Of a stretch of DNA of 64,000 bases, positions 7,800 through 17,704 are shown piece by piece. The position numbers and the translations under genes were made by a program. The DNA comes from Marinobacterium mangrovicola (GTDB taxonomy: Bacteria > Pseudomonadota > Gammaproteobacteria > Pseudomonadales > Balneatricaceae): contig NZ_SMFU01000001.1 of NCBI RefSeq assembly GCF_004339595.1, positions 1 through 64,000 of the forward strand, read 5' to 3'. Below the pieces are notes generated by a model. It worked only from the letters and a program-made list of their open reading frames with translations. It made no database searches and was not told where the DNA came from. How positions within the stretch are numbered: the stretch's first letter is position 1; every line of letters starts with the position of its first letter.

Positions 7800-9302
7800 T
7801 TATTGGGCCGCGGCAGACTTGGACTTGAGGCGGCCGAGGAGCCAGGGGGCTACCATCACGATGATGGCGGCGATCCACAGTCCGATAGAGAGGGCGGATT
7901 CCCACAGGATGCCGGTTTCCCCACCGCTGATTGCCAACGCACGGCGCAGGTTCTGTTCCATCAGTCCGCCGAGGACGAAGCCAAGAACGATCGGCGCCAG
8001 TGAAAAGCCGAACTTGCGCAGCAGGTAGCCGAAGATACCGATGCCCAGCATTAGGTAAATGGCGTGCAGGTCAGAGTGCAACTGGAACACGCCGACAAAA
8101 GCGAGCATCGCGATGCAGGGCACCAGCACCCACTTGGGTACGGTGAGCACGCGAGCGAAGACGCCGGCCAGCGGCAGGTTCAGTGCCAGCAGCACCAGGT
8201 TACCGAGGTACAGTGAAGCGATCAGGCCGCCGACAATCACCGGCTGCTCGCTGAACATCATCGGTCCAGGCTGGATGTTATAAAGCATCAGCGCGCCCAG
8301 CAGGATCGCTGTGGTACCGGAACCCGGAATACCCAGGGTCAGCATCGGGACGAACGAGCCGGCAGCAGCAGCGTTGTTAGCCGCTTCAGGGGCTGCGAGA
8401 CCGCGCATATCACCGGTGCCGAAGGTGTCTTCTTTATCGACCACGCGTTTCTCGGTGGTATAGGCAACGGCACTGGCCACGGAAGCGCCGGTACCCGGCA
8501 ACACACCGATGACGAAGCCGATTACGCCGGAGCGCAGCATGCTCCATTTGCAGCTCAGCACCTCTTTCATGCTTACCATGACGCGGCCGATAGGCGCCAT
8601 TTGTTTGTCTGAAGACTTATCAAAACTGTGCTCCAGCATCAGCAGAATCTCGCTGATGGCGAACATACCGATAATCAGCACGACAAAGTCGATGCCGTCA
8701 TAGAGTTCTGGCATATCGAAGGTAAAGCGCAGTACGCCGGTACCGGAGTCCACGCCGACGGTGGCGATAATAATACCGAGCACCGCGCCGATCAGGGTTT
8801 TCAGCGGGTCTTTGCCCATCATCGCGGACATGGAGGCAAAGGCGAAAATCATCAGCGCGAAGAATTCGGCCGGTCCGAATTTCACGGCGACCATGGCCAG
8901 AAGCGGGGCAAACAGGGTCAGGCCGATAATGGCCAGGGTTGAGCCCACAAAGGAAGCGATGGCCGACATACCCAGCGCGGGCCCCGCCAGGCCTTTCTGT
9001 GCCAGCGGATAGCCGTCGAGGGTGGTCATAACCGCACCGGCGTCGCCGGGTACGTTCAGTAGAATACTGGACATGCGGCCGCCGTATTCGGAGCCACAGT
9101 AGATGCCTGCCAGCAGAATCAGCGCGGATTCAGGGGGCAAGCCGAGCGTATAAGCCAGCGGCATCAAAATGGCGATGCCGTTGATCGGGCCAATGCCGGG
9201 AAGGGCGCCAAACAGGGTGCCCAGCAGCGCACCACCCATTACCAGGGCGATGTTTAGCGGGGAGACGGCGACGGCAAAGCCTTGGAAGAGAAAATCCCAC
9301 AT
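7800..9302 (-). CDS. tctA: Tripartite tricarboxylate transporter, large permease TctA
   Basis: The 500-aa polytopic inner-membrane protein is the large subunit of a TTT-family, ion-driven, binding-protein-dependent importer. It has the GALLGTLFGALPGIGP signature near the N-terminus, the repeat-related GVLPGTGASVAS in the second half, and the block AAPEAANNAAAAGSFVPMLTLG. It is the last gene of tctC-tctB-tctA, 17 bp after tctB. Confidence 0.95.
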   Translation of the reverse strand: MWDFLFQGFAVAVSPLNIALVMGGALLGTLFGALPGIGPINGIAILMPLAYTLGLPPESALILLAGIYCGSEYGGRMSSILLNVPGDAGAVMTTLDGYPLAQKGLAGPALGMSAIASFVGSTLAIIGLTLFAPLLAMVAVKFGPAEFFALMIFAFASMSAMMGKDPLKTLIGAVLGIIIATVGVDSGTGVLRFTFDMPELYDGIDFVVLIIGMFAISEILLMLEHSFDKSSDKQMAPIGRVMVSMKEVLSCKWSMLRSGVIGFVIGVLPGTGASVASAVAYTTEKRVVDKEDTFGTGDMRGLAAPEAANNAAAAGSFVPMLTLGIPGSGTTAILLGALMLYNIQPGPMMFSEQPVIVGGLIASLYLGNLVLLALNLPLAGVFARVLTVPKWVLVPCIAMLAFVGVFQLHSDLHAIYLMLGIGIFGYLLRKFGFSLAPIVLGFVLGGLMEQNLRRALAISGGETGILWESALSIGLWIAAIIVMVAPWLLGRLKSKSAAAQ

Positions 9303-9319
9303 AGAGTGTTACTCCAAAA

Positions 9320-9769
9320 TCAGGCCGCAGAGGTCAGCCAGGCACCCCAGGGCAGGGTAATGCCCAGAGCGTAGGTGAATAGCAGGTAGGAGCCGATCGA
9401 CAGCAAAATGCCGGAGATCACCGCTTTAACCGGACCTGAGTTGAACAGCCAGGCAAGCACTGCGGCAGTAATTGCCGTGGTGATAAGGTAACCCGCCAGT
9501 GTGAAGAACCAGGCGTAAAGACCCAGCAGTACCAGAACACCGATCAGGCGCAGCAGCAGCGGCCCACGGGGCCAGCTACCGCCCGGACCAGGGCGGAAAA
9601 ACAGGATCACGGAAAGAAGTCCGAGAATACCTGACAGCAGCATCGGGAAGGCCTTGGGGCCCACCGGATCATAACTGAAGGGAACATCCAGCTGATTGGC
9701 CTGGACAGCGATAAACGCTGCCAGACCGAGCAGCAGAACACTCAGCACTCGGTCGGCAGCACCACTCAT
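9320..9769 (-). CDS. tctB: Tripartite tricarboxylate transporter, small permease TctB
   Basis: The 149-aa protein has four predicted membrane segments: one near the N-terminus after a short cytosolic leader, one near 40-57, and two in the second half. The YDPVGPKAFPMLLSGILGL motif is typical of TctB. It overlaps the end of tctC by four bases (ATGA), showing coupling. Confidence 0.92.
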   Translation of the reverse strand: MSGAADRVLSVLLLGLAAFIAVQANQLDVPFSYDPVGPKAFPMLLSGILGLLSVILFFRPGPGGSWPRGPLLLRLIGVLVLLGLYAWFFTLAGYLITTAITAAVLAWLFNSGPVKAVISGILLSIGSYLLFTYALGITLPWGAWLTSAA

Positions 9770-10755
9770 TTAACCAGTCCTACTTCCTTGGCCAGACCGC
9801 GGAATTCCTCAACCTGGCTTTTTACATAGCTATCAAAGTCGCTACCGAACTTGCTCATCGGGAACAGTCCGCGCGCTTCACGCATTTCGGCAAATTTCTC
9901 TTGCTCGTCCAGCTTCTGCAGGCGCTCAACCCAGGCGTTGTACTCAGCATCGCTAACTTCCGGGCCCATGTAGTAACCGCGCCAGATCGGCCATTCAACA
10001 TCATAGCCCTGCTCTTTAGCAGTCGGGATCTCTGCATAGACGCCATCCATACGCTGGTCGGAGAGTGCCGCGAGAACACGGATGGTACCGCTGTCGAGCT
10101 GAGGCTTGAGTTCGGCCAGATCGCCGGTGAAGACCTGAATGTGGCCACCCAGCAGCGCTGCCAGAGACTCACCACCGCCTTCGAAAGAAACATAACGCAG
10201 GGAGCGCGGATCAACACCGCCTGATTTAGCCATCAGTGCGGCTTTCATCCAGTCCTGGCTGCCCACTGTACCACCGGCACCGATAACCACGCTGCTCGGG
10301 TTGCTCTGCAGGTCGGCCATCAGCTCTTCAAGGTTCTGCCAGGGAGCGTCTGCCGCAACGACGACGGCACCGTAATCAACGCCCAGTGCACCAACCCAGC
10401 GAACGTTGCTGGCGTCGTACTGGCGACCGAACTTGCCAAGCGCCAGGTTCAGGGCTGCACCGGTGCTGGCTGCGACGATCAGATCAGGATCGTTCTTACG
10501 CACGCCGTTCACATGGTTGAAGGCTACAGCGCCGATACCGCCGGGCATGTAGTTAACCAGCATCGGGCTTTCCAGCAGTTTGGCTTGTTCCAGACCATTG
10601 GAGGCGAGACGACAGGTCAGATCATAGCCGCCGCCAGGCTTGGCCGGGGCCAGACATTCGGGCTTGCCACCCTGGGCGTAACTGACAGAAGCGGCACCGG
10701 CCAGGGCAACAGCCAGCAGCGGGCGACGCAGGGATGCGAAAGAGAAAGTAGACAT
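9766..10755 (-). CDS. tctC: Tripartite tricarboxylate transporter, binding protein TctC
   Basis: This 329-aa periplasmic binding protein of the TTT (Bug) family captures a carboxylate for TctAB. It has a signal peptide ending SVSYA-QG, then PAKPGGGYDLTCRLASNGL, the Bug-type ligand-loop beginning. Two ATGs compete. AAGGA lies one base before the ATG at 10761 and seven bases before the ATG at 10755, so the second is preferred. It is the first gene of the operon, where the most product is needed. The substrate (citrate, tricarballylate or another acid) cannot be read from sequence. Confidence 0.92.
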   Translation of the reverse strand: MSTFSFASLRRPLLAVALAGAASVSYAQGGKPECLAPAKPGGGYDLTCRLASNGLEQAKLLESPMLVNYMPGGIGAVAFNHVNGVRKNDPDLIVAASTGAALNLALGKFGRQYDASNVRWVGALGVDYGAVVVAADAPWQNLEELMADLQSNPSSVVIGAGGTVGSQDWMKAALMAKSGGVDPRSLRYVSFEGGGESLAALLGGHIQVFTGDLAELKPQLDSGTIRVLAALSDQRMDGVYAEIPTAKEQGYDVEWPIWRGYYMGPEVSDAEYNAWVERLQKLDEQEKFAEMREARGLFPMSKFGSDFDSYVKSQVEEFRGLAKEVGLVK

Positions 10756-10843
10756 GCGCATTTCCTTATTTTTGATTCTTCTGATCTTTAGAAAAGCATT
10801 GGGGTCGGATTAACCGATTCTGCGAGTCTAGGGAGACAACCTT

Positions 10844-10891
10844 TCATCAACCTGTCATCTGGTTCATCTATGTGATGAATTTATCTCATCT
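10844..10891 (-). promoter_or_regulatory. Cluster of GATGA boxes upstream of tctC
   Basis: On the minus strand GATGA occurs at 10886-10890, 10864-10868, 10855-10859 and 10844-10848, with an inverted copy at 10874-10878. Spacings of 9 to 12 bases are close to one helical turn, as in direct-repeat sites of OmpR-family regulators. It lies about 90-135 bp before tctC. TctD binding is an inference. Confidence 0.45.
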
Positions 10892-11048
10892 AAGCTGCCG
10901 TATTGCGTTACAGGCTGAGTGTTACGGGCGCTAGAAGGGGGCAGCCAGGTAGTCTGCGAAGATACAAGAAGGTGGGGAGAGAACGGTGATGCGAGGGGAG
11001 GGGCCGCTCCCCAGCCTGAGGCTGAGGGCGGCCATGCTCGGGTGAGCG

Positions 11049-12488
11049 TTATTGAGCCGCTGCGTCTGCGGTCGGTGTTGCGGCAGTTTCGGTGTTTTCC
11101 TTCCAGCCGCCGCCCAGGGCGCGGTACAGGTCAACACGGGACTGCAGCAGTGACAGACGGGCGGTGATGCTTGCCTGCTGGCTGGAGACCAGGTTCCGCT
11201 GTGCATCCAGGCGGGTCAGCATGCTGTCTACGCCGTTGCGATAACGCTGCTCGGCAATTTCGAAGTAGCGCTGGTAGGCTTCTTCGGCACGCTGCTGGCT
11301 TTGCAGCTGCTGAGCGTAACCGTCACGCTCGGCAATGGCATCGGAGACCTCGGTGAAGGCGGTCTGGATACTCTGCTGGTACTGGGCCAGGGCGATATCG
11401 CGATCGATCTCGGAGGTATCCAGCTGGGCGCTCAGGCGTCCGGCGTTAAAGATCGGCAGGCTGATGCTCGGGGCGAACAGCCAGGTATCGCTGCCGTGAT
11501 CGAACAGATTATCCAGGTCGCTGCTCATGGTGCCCGCATTGGCCGTCAGGCTGATGCTGGGGAAGAATGCCGCTTTGGCAGCGCCGATGTTGGCGTTGGC
11601 ACCACGGAGCTGATATTCCGCCGCCAGGATATCCGGGCGCCGGTTGATCAACTCGGAGGTCAGACCCGCCTGGACTTCACCGATGGCCACGGACTGCAGC
11701 GACTCGCTCGGGGTCCAGTTTTGCGGCAGCTGAGTACCGACCAGCAGGGTCAGGGCGTTGCGGTCCAGCTTGGTCAGGCGCTGGTACTGGGCCAGGCGAA
11801 CTTCCGCATCCTCGTAGGAGGCGCGGGCCTGGGATAGCTCCAGTTCAGAAGCCACGCCCAGGTTGTAGCGCTTCTCGACCAGATCCAGGTTATCGGCCTC
11901 GATATCGCGCGTCTCCATGGCCAGCTTCAGCTGGTCGTTATCCGCCACCAGGTTCAGATAGGCGTTGGCGACGTTGGCGACCAGTGTCAGCTGAGTGCTG
12001 AGCTGAGTCTGCTGCTGGGCGAGAAACTCTTCCAGCGCCTGCTGTTTGAGGCTGCGCACGCGCCCGAACAGGTCCAGCTCGTAAGAGGTCAGACCCACGG
12101 TGGCGCTGTACTGGCTGGAGATGCTCGACTCACCGGCACCGGAGTAGGTGGTCGGGATACGCTGTCGTGTACCGCCGCCATCTGCAGAGATCGACGGGAA
12201 CAGCTCAGAGCGCTGGATGCGGTACTGGGCCTGGTAACGTTCCACGTTGAGCAGGGCGATCTGCAGATCCTGGTTATTGTCCAGTGCCAGATCCACCACC
12301 TGCTGCATGGCGGGGTCGGCGAACAGGTCGCGCCAACCGGTATCGGCGGACGATACCTGGCCCGACTGGTCCGCACTCTGCCATTCGTTAATGCTCTGGG
12401 CTTCCGGGCGCAGATAGTCCGGGGCCAGGGAGCAGCCGCCCAGCAGGGCGGCGGCCAGTATCACGGGTAAGGGTTTGATCATCATCAT
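11049..12488 (-). CDS. Outer-membrane efflux lipoprotein, OprM/NodT family
   Basis: This is the outer-membrane channel of the tripartite efflux pump encoded by the same operon. The 479-aa precursor has a lipobox LLGGC (C19), then SLAPDYLRP, the usual start of OprM-type proteins, and two OEP repeats (about 60-250 and 270-460) rich in coiled-coil heptads. It starts with three consecutive ATG codons, and the first overlaps the RND gene stop by four bases. Having the channel gene in the operon is MexAB-OprM-like rather than AcrAB-like. Confidence 0.93.
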   Translation of the reverse strand: MMMIKPLPVILAAALLGGCSLAPDYLRPEAQSINEWQSADQSGQVSSADTGWRDLFADPAMQQVVDLALDNNQDLQIALLNVERYQAQYRIQRSELFPSISADGGGTRQRIPTTYSGAGESSISSQYSATVGLTSYELDLFGRVRSLKQQALEEFLAQQQTQLSTQLTLVANVANAYLNLVADNDQLKLAMETRDIEADNLDLVEKRYNLGVASELELSQARASYEDAEVRLAQYQRLTKLDRNALTLLVGTQLPQNWTPSESLQSVAIGEVQAGLTSELINRRPDILAAEYQLRGANANIGAAKAAFFPSISLTANAGTMSSDLDNLFDHGSDTWLFAPSISLPIFNAGRLSAQLDTSEIDRDIALAQYQQSIQTAFTEVSDAIAERDGYAQQLQSQQRAEEAYQRYFEIAEQRYRNGVDSMLTRLDAQRNLVSSQQASITARLSLLQSRVDLYRALGGGWKENTETAATPTADAAAQ

Positions 12489-15400
12489 TCTGCGGTTTGC
12501 TCCTCGGCATGGTTTGCCCGCTTGGCACCCGATAGCTTCATTACAAGAATGTAGAACAGCGGCACGAAGAATATGGCCAGGAAGGTGGCGGCCAACATAC
12601 CCCCGATCACACCGGTACCGATGGCGTGACGGCTCTGCGCACCCGCGCCGGAGCTGATTGCCAGAGGGGTCACACCCAGCATGAATGCCAGTGAGGTCAT
12701 CAGTATCGGGCGCAGACGCATACGGGCAGCTTCCAGTGTTGCCTTGGTCAGATCCATCCCCTGATCGTACATCGACTTGGCAAACTCGACGATCAATATG
12801 GCGTTTTTCGCCGATATACCGATGGTGGTCAGCAGGCCGACCTGGAAGTAGACGTCGTTATCCAGACCACGCAGGGTGGCGGCTACCAAGGCACCCAGTA
12901 CACCCAGCGGGACGACCATCATGACCGCGAAAGGAACGCTCCAGCTTTCGTACAGCGCTGCCAGGCAGAGGAAGACGATCAGGATAGACAGGGCGTAGAG
13001 CGCGGGAGCCTGGTTACCGGCCTGACGCTCCTGGTAAGACATGCCTGTCCATTCGATACCCAGACCCTGTGGCAGGTTCGGCAGCATCTCCTCCATCGCC
13101 TGCATGGCGTCACCGGTACTGTAACCGGGAGCAGCCTGGCCCTGGATATTCATGGACGGCACACCGTTATAACGCTCCAGGCGAGACGGTGCGTAATCCC
13201 AGGACGAGGAGGCGAAAGCCGAGAACGGCACCATCTCGCCCTGATCGTTACGCACGTACCAGTCGTTCAGATCGTCTGGCAGCATGCGGTAAGGCGCATC
13301 AGCCTGGACGTAGACCTTTTTGATACGGCCACGGTCGACGAAGTCGTTGACGTAGTTGGAGGCCCAGGCGGTACTCAGGGTGCTGTTAACATCGGCGATG
13401 CTAAGACCCAGTGCTTCCACCTTCTGGTAGTCGATGTCGATATGGAAGGTGGGTACATCTTCCATGCCGTTCGGACGTACCGCGGTCAGACGCGGATCCT
13501 CGGCAGCCATGCCAAGCATCTGGTTACGTGCCTGAAGCAATGCATCGTGTCCCAGGTTGTTGCGGTCTACCAGCATCATGTCGAAACCGGATGCGGTACC
13601 CAGCTCGGGAATGGGCGGCAGGTTGATCGGGAAGATCTGCGCGTCCTTGATCTGGCTGAAGGCGCCGAAGGCGCGACCGATGATCGCCTGAGCCGACTGG
13701 CTTGGGTCGGGACGCTCATCCCAGGGTTTCAGGTTGATGAAGGCCAGACCCATGTTCTGACCCTGACCGGCGAAGCTGAAGCCGGAGACGGTGAAATACT
13801 CCTGCGCATTTTCTTCCGTTTCCAGGTATGCCTCGATCTGTTTCATCACCTCGATGGTACGTTCCTGGGTAGCGCCGGAGGGCAGCTGTACAAGCGTCAG
13901 GAACAGACCCTGGTCCTCTTCCGGCAGGAAGGAGCTGGGCAGCTTGTTGTACAGGTAACCCAGACCCACCAGCATGGCGACGAAAACCATAACCATGCGC
14001 TTGGGCGCATTGATCGTTTTACGTACACCCTGGCCGTATTTATCGTTGGAGCGGTTGAAGAAGCGGTTAAACAGACCGAAGAAGCCTTTCTCACCATGCC
14101 CCTCTTTGGGCGGCTTGAGAATAGTCGCACAGAGGGCTGGTGTCAGGATCAACGCGGTCAGTACCGACAGCGCCATGGCGGATACGATGGTGAGCGAGAA
14201 CTGGCGATAGATCGCACCGGTAGAACCGCTGAAGAACGCCATCGGAATGAATACCGCCGACAGTACCAGGGCGATACCGATCAGGGCGCTGGTAATCTGA
14301 TCCATCGATCGGCGTGTCGCTTCTTTTGGAGGAAGACCTTCCTCCTCCATGACGCGCTCGACGTTTTCCACCACAACGATGGCATCGTCCACCAACAGAC
14401 CGATTGCGAGCACCAGGCCGAACATGGTCAGGGTGTTGATGCTGTAACCGAAGGCAGACATGACGCCGAAGGTGCCCAGCAGTACGACAGGTACGGCGAT
14501 GGTCGGGATCAGTGTGGCCCGGAAGTTACCCAGGAACAGGTACATGACCAGGAAGACCAGCAGGATCGCCTCGAACAGGGTGTGGACCACCTCTTCGATG
14601 GAGATCTCTACGAACGGGGTAGTGTCGTACGGGTAGATAACCTCGATGCCGTCAGGCACGAAGGCTTGCAGCTCATCAACGGTGGCGCGTACCGCTTCTG
14701 CGGTATCCAAGGCGTTGGCGCCGGTGGCCAGCTGAATCGCGATACCGGTGGCCGGAAGGCCCTTGTAACGACTGTCAACGGCGTAGCTTTCAGCGCCCAG
14801 TTCAACACGGGCCACGTCGCCGAGTTTTACCTGAGAGCCGTCCTGTTCCACCTTCAGCAGAATATCCTTGAACTGGTTCACATCTTCAAGGCGAGTCTGC
14901 GCGATGATCGGCGCGTTGAGCTGTTGGTTCTCAACTGCCGGCAAACCGCCGAGCTGGCCGGCAGTAATCTGAGCGTTCTGTGCGCGGATAGCGGTGGTGA
15001 CATCTGGCGGGGTTAGGCCGTAAGAGGTCAGCTTGTCAGGGTTCAGCCATATACGCATGGCGTACTGGGCACCGAAAACGCGGATATCGCCGACGCCAGC
15101 GGTCCTTGATAGAGGATCCTTCAGGGTGCTTTCGGCAAAGTCTGACAGGTCCGCCTTGGTGTAGGAACCGTCCGGCGAGTAGAGGCCAACGACCATCAGG
15201 AACGAGGTGCTGGACTTGGTGACGGAGATACCCTGGGCCTGCACGGCTTCAGGTAGAAGGCTTTCCGCCAGGGACAGTTTGTTCTGCGTCTGTACCTGGG
15301 CAATATCAGGGTCGGTACCCGGTGCAAAGGTCAGCGCGATGGTCGCGCTGCCGGAGTTGCTGCTGTTCGAGGACATGTACAGCAGGTTATCCAGCCCGGT

Positions 15401-15607
15401 CATGTTTTGTTCAATGACCTGGGTAACGCTTTCTTCAAGGGTTTCGGCGGAGGCACCCGGGTAGCTTGCAGAGATAGAGACTTCCGGCGGTGCTATCGTC
15501 GGGTATTGCTGAACCGGCAGCTCGACGATCGCCAGGGCGCCCGCCAACATCACAACGATGGCGATAACCCAGGCGAAGATCGGTCGGTTAATAAAAAATC
15601 TGGCCAT
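12485..15607 (-). CDS. RND multidrug efflux pump, AcrB/MexB type (HAE1)
   Basis: This is the proton-driven inner-membrane transporter of the pump. At 1040 aa it is of normal length. The N-terminus [20 protein letters not shown] is characteristic. The proton-relay pair falls at D407/D408 (motif [16 protein letters not shown]), exactly as in E. coli AcrB, and [16 protein letters not shown] follows in the next membrane segment. Two large periplasmic loops alternate with 12 membrane segments. The exporter class is clear; drugs or bile-like substrates are not readable. Confidence 0.96.
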   Translation of the reverse strand: MARFFINRPIFAWVIAIVVMLAGALAIVELPVQQYPTIAPPEVSISASYPGASAETLEESVTQVIEQNMTGLDNLLYMSSNSSNSGSATIALTFAPGTDPDIAQVQTQNKLSLAESLLPEAVQAQGISVTKSSTSFLMVVGLYSPDGSYTKADLSDFAESTLKDPLSRTAGVGDIRVFGAQYAMRIWLNPDKLTSYGLTPPDVTTAIRAQNAQITAGQLGGLPAVENQQLNAPIIAQTRLEDVNQFKDILLKVEQDGSQVKLGDVARVELGAESYAVDSRYKGLPATGIAIQLATGANALDTAEAVRATVDELQAFVPDGIEVIYPYDTTPFVEISIEEVVHTLFEAILLVFLVMYLFLGNFRATLIPTIAVPVVLLGTFGVMSAFGYSINTLTMFGLVLAIGLLVDDAIVVVENVERVMEEEGLPPKEATRRSMDQITSALIGIALVLSAVFIPMAFFSGSTGAIYRQFSLTIVSAMALSVLTALILTPALCATILKPPKEGHGEKGFFGLFNRFFNRSNDKYGQGVRKTINAPKRMVMVFVAMLVGLGYLYNKLPSSFLPEEDQGLFLTLVQLPSGATQERTIEVMKQIEAYLETEENAQEYFTVSGFSFAGQGQNMGLAFINLKPWDERPDPSQSAQAIIGRAFGAFSQIKDAQIFPINLPPIPELGTASGFDMMLVDRNNLGHDALLQARNQMLGMAAEDPRLTAVRPNGMEDVPTFHIDIDYQKVEALGLSIADVNSTLSTAWASNYVNDFVDRGRIKKVYVQADAPYRMLPDDLNDWYVRNDQGEMVPFSAFASSSWDYAPSRLERYNGVPSMNIQGQAAPGYSTGDAMQAMEEMLPNLPQGLGIEWTGMSYQERQAGNQAPALYALSILIVFLCLAALYESWSVPFAVMMVVPLGVLGALVAATLRGLDNDVYFQVGLLTTIGISAKNAILIVEFAKSMYDQGMDLTKATLEAARMRLRPILMTSLAFMLGVTPLAISSGAGAQSRHAIGTGVIGGMLAATFLAIFFVPLFYILVMKLSGAKRANHAEEQTAE

Positions 15608-15620
15608 GAATCAACGCTCC

Positions 15621-16766
15621 TTACTGACCGTCGCCATTTTGAGCAGAGGCACGCTCCTGCGGAGAAACGGTATCGCCTGGCTGAACTTTCTGTAGCCCGG
15701 CAACAATGATGCTTTCACCCGCTTCCAGTCCGGACTTGATCAGCCAGTTGGAACCGATAGCGGCCTCAACTTCGATGGGGCGAGACTCGACGACGTTCTC
15801 AGAGTTGACGACCATGGCGATGACGGAACCGTTAGGCTGGCGGATAACCCCTTCCTGCGGGGCCAGCAGCGCGTTGTCCAGATGGTTCAGTACAACGGTG
15901 GCGCGCACGAACATGCCAGGCAGCAGCAGGCCTTCGCCATTTTCAAACACGGCACGAACGTTGACGGTACCTGTGCCCTCATCGACGCTGCGTTCGGAAA
16001 ACTTGAGCGTACCGACCTCTTCCAGTGCGGTACCGTCTTCCAGTGCCAGATGTACGCTACGGTCGTTACTGTCACGTTTCATCTTCAGCGCGGTGGCCGC
16101 TGGCTGGCGGATATCCACGTAGGCAGGGGAATACTGGCGCACGGTGGCCAGTGCCTGGCTCTGGCCCACGGAGACCAGCGCGCCTTCGGTGATGTTGGAG
16201 CGGCTGATGATGCCGGAGATCGGTGCGGTGATCTTGGTGTAGTCCAGGTTGATCTGGGCGCTCTTTACAGCGGCCTGGGCTGACTGGATCTGCGCCTGCG
16301 CCTGTTTCCAGGCTGCAGCGGCGTCATCGGCTTCCTGGCGGCTGACCGCTGAACTCTGTACCAGCTGACCATAACGCTCTGCCAGCAGCTTGCTGCTCTG
16401 AGCGTTGGCCTGAGCAACCGCCAGCTGGGCTTTCGCACTGGCCAGTTCCGCTTCATAGACGGCAGGGTCGATCTGGTAAAGCAGGTCGCCCGCTTCTACT
16501 TCACTACCTTCTTCAAAGGTGCGCTTGAGGATAATGCCTTCCACCTGAGGGCGGATTTCGGCGGTACGGAAGGCGGAAACCCTGGCCGCATAGGTGTCTT
16601 TGATATCTACCGGCTGTTCGTTCAGGGTGACCACGTCAACCTGAGCGGGAGGCTGTTCGGCTCCTGCCTGTTGTTCGCTGGAATCCTGGCACCCGGCGAG
16701 GGCGATCAGCAGGCTGCTGACAACAACCAGAGGCCAGCGACGAGATGAATTGAAAGTTCTTTCCAT
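15621..16766 (-). CDS. Efflux periplasmic adaptor lipoprotein, AcrA/MexA type
   Basis: This adaptor bridges the RND pump and the outer-membrane channel. The 381-aa precursor has a lipobox LIALAGC (C26), a barrel-sandwich half (AEIRPQVEGIILKRTFEEGSEV), a helical hairpin of about 60 residues rich in Ala and Gln, the second lipoyl half (DYTKITAPISGIISRSNITEGALV) and C-terminal beta domains. It is the first gene of the operon, 13 bp before the pump gene, and is preceded by the AcrR-type operator. Confidence 0.95.
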   Translation of the reverse strand: MERTFNSSRRWPLVVVSSLLIALAGCQDSSEQQAGAEQPPAQVDVVTLNEQPVDIKDTYAARVSAFRTAEIRPQVEGIILKRTFEEGSEVEAGDLLYQIDPAVYEAELASAKAQLAVAQANAQSSKLLAERYGQLVQSSAVSRQEADDAAAAWKQAQAQIQSAQAAVKSAQINLDYTKITAPISGIISRSNITEGALVSVGQSQALATVRQYSPAYVDIRQPAATALKMKRDSNDRSVHLALEDGTALEEVGTLKFSERSVDEGTGTVNVRAVFENGEGLLLPGMFVRATVVLNHLDNALLAPQEGVIRQPNGSVIAMVVNSENVVESRPIEVEAAIGSNWLIKSGLEAGESIIVAGLQKVQPGDTVSPQERASAQNGDGQ

Positions 16767-16856
16767 GATGTCCTCGTAAGAAAAAGCCGGTAGTTCGTGA
16801 TCTGAAGATGGGGATCAGCAGAATATACTGACATGGATCACTAAAGATTTGGATTT

Positions 16857-16880
16857 TACATACATCCACGTTTGTATGTA
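16857..16880. promoter_or_regulatory. AcrR-type operator between efflux operon and repressor
   Basis: A 24-bp inverted repeat has perfect arms TACATACA and TGTATGTA separated by 8 bases. The arms equal those of the E. coli acrAB AcrR box as I recall it. It lies 39 bp before the repressor start and 90 bp before the adaptor start, so it could control both directions. Confidence 0.8.
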
Positions 16881-16919
16881 AACTGTTGGCACAGTAAAAA
16901 AACGTAAAGTGATCAAAAA

Positions 16920-17546
16920 GTGCGAAGAACAAAAGAAGAGGCGGAAGCCACGCGCCTGCACATCCTGCTCAAGGCCCTCGAGCTTTTCTCCGATCAGGGG
17001 ATTTCAAACACCAGTCTCACCGAGGTAGCGAAAGCCGCGGGCGTGACACGGGGAGCCATTTACTGGCATTTCAAGAATAAGTGGGACCTGTTTAATGCCA
17101 TCTGGGAGCGCTATTCCGCGCCGGTCAATGTGCTGGGCATGGCGACCGAATCCGAGGATGAAAGCGACCCCCTGGGTAAACTGGTCGATCTGTTGAAGCT
17201 GGTGCTTACCAGTGTCGAGCGTGATGAAGAGTTCCGCCGCATGATCATCATCTGTATTCAGGAAACTACGATGAAAACGCAGCGGGAGATTCCCGAACCG
17301 ATGGCGGCCTTCCAGGAAACCTTGCATCAACGCCGGGTACGTTCGCTGCAAAATGCCAAGGCCAAGGGACAGCTGCCCGCAGACCTGGATGTGGATGCTG
17401 GGTCGTTAATGATGAAAGTGATGCTCGAAGGGATGGTCATGAGCTGGCTCCAGCGTCCTGATTGCTTTTCGTTGAGCGAGCGGGCTGACCAGCTGGTTTA
17501 CTCGATTATCGCGGTGCTCAAGCACGGCCTCAGGTCAAACCCCTGA
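16920..17546 (+). CDS. acrR: TetR/AcrR-family repressor of the efflux operon
   Basis: The 208-aa protein has an N-terminal TetR helix-turn-helix (about 10-57) ending with the AcrR hallmark AAGVTRGAIYWHFKNKWDLF, and an AcrR-type C-terminal ligand domain. A GTG start at 16920 gives MRRTKEEAEATRLHIL, in register with E. coli AcrR. The ribosome binding site is weak. It is divergent from the pump operon, and the shared region contains the operator, which implies repression of both units and relief by pump substrates. Confidence 0.9.
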   Translation: MRRTKEEAEATRLHILLKALELFSDQGISNTSLTEVAKAAGVTRGAIYWHFKNKWDLFNAIWERYSAPVNVLGMATESEDESDPLGKLVDLLKLVLTSVERDEEFRRMIIICIQETTMKTQREIPEPMAAFQETLHQRRVRSLQNAKAKGQLPADLDVDAGSLMMKVMLEGMVMSWLQRPDCFSLSERADQLVYSIIAVLKHGLRSNP

Positions 17547-17628
17547 GCTGAAGGCTAAACGGCTGCGGCTTTATGAACATAGAGCCGCCCGGCCGACTTT
17601 TCTGAAAAGAGATTCCCTGCCAGCATGC

Positions 17629-17656
17629 AAGACAAGCCCGTGTGCTTGGGTATACT
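17629..17656 (+). promoter_or_regulatory. Candidate sigma-70 promoter for the HDOD gene
   Basis: A -10 hexamer TATACT (17651-17656) lies 16 bases after AAGACA (17629-17634), which matches four of six -35 bases. It is about 50 bp before the GTG start. Confidence 0.45.
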
Positions 17657-17704
17657 AGAGCCTTCCTCCAATTCCTATCGCCAGTGATACTAAGGGGTGA
17701 ATCA

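Noticed and set aside
13442..15016. A 524-codon open frame antisense to the RND pump gene
   Set aside because: Its frame mirrors the codon pattern of the pump gene, the translation is low-complexity (Gln/His/Asp-rich) and there is no ribosome site. The pump gene explains the sequence fully.
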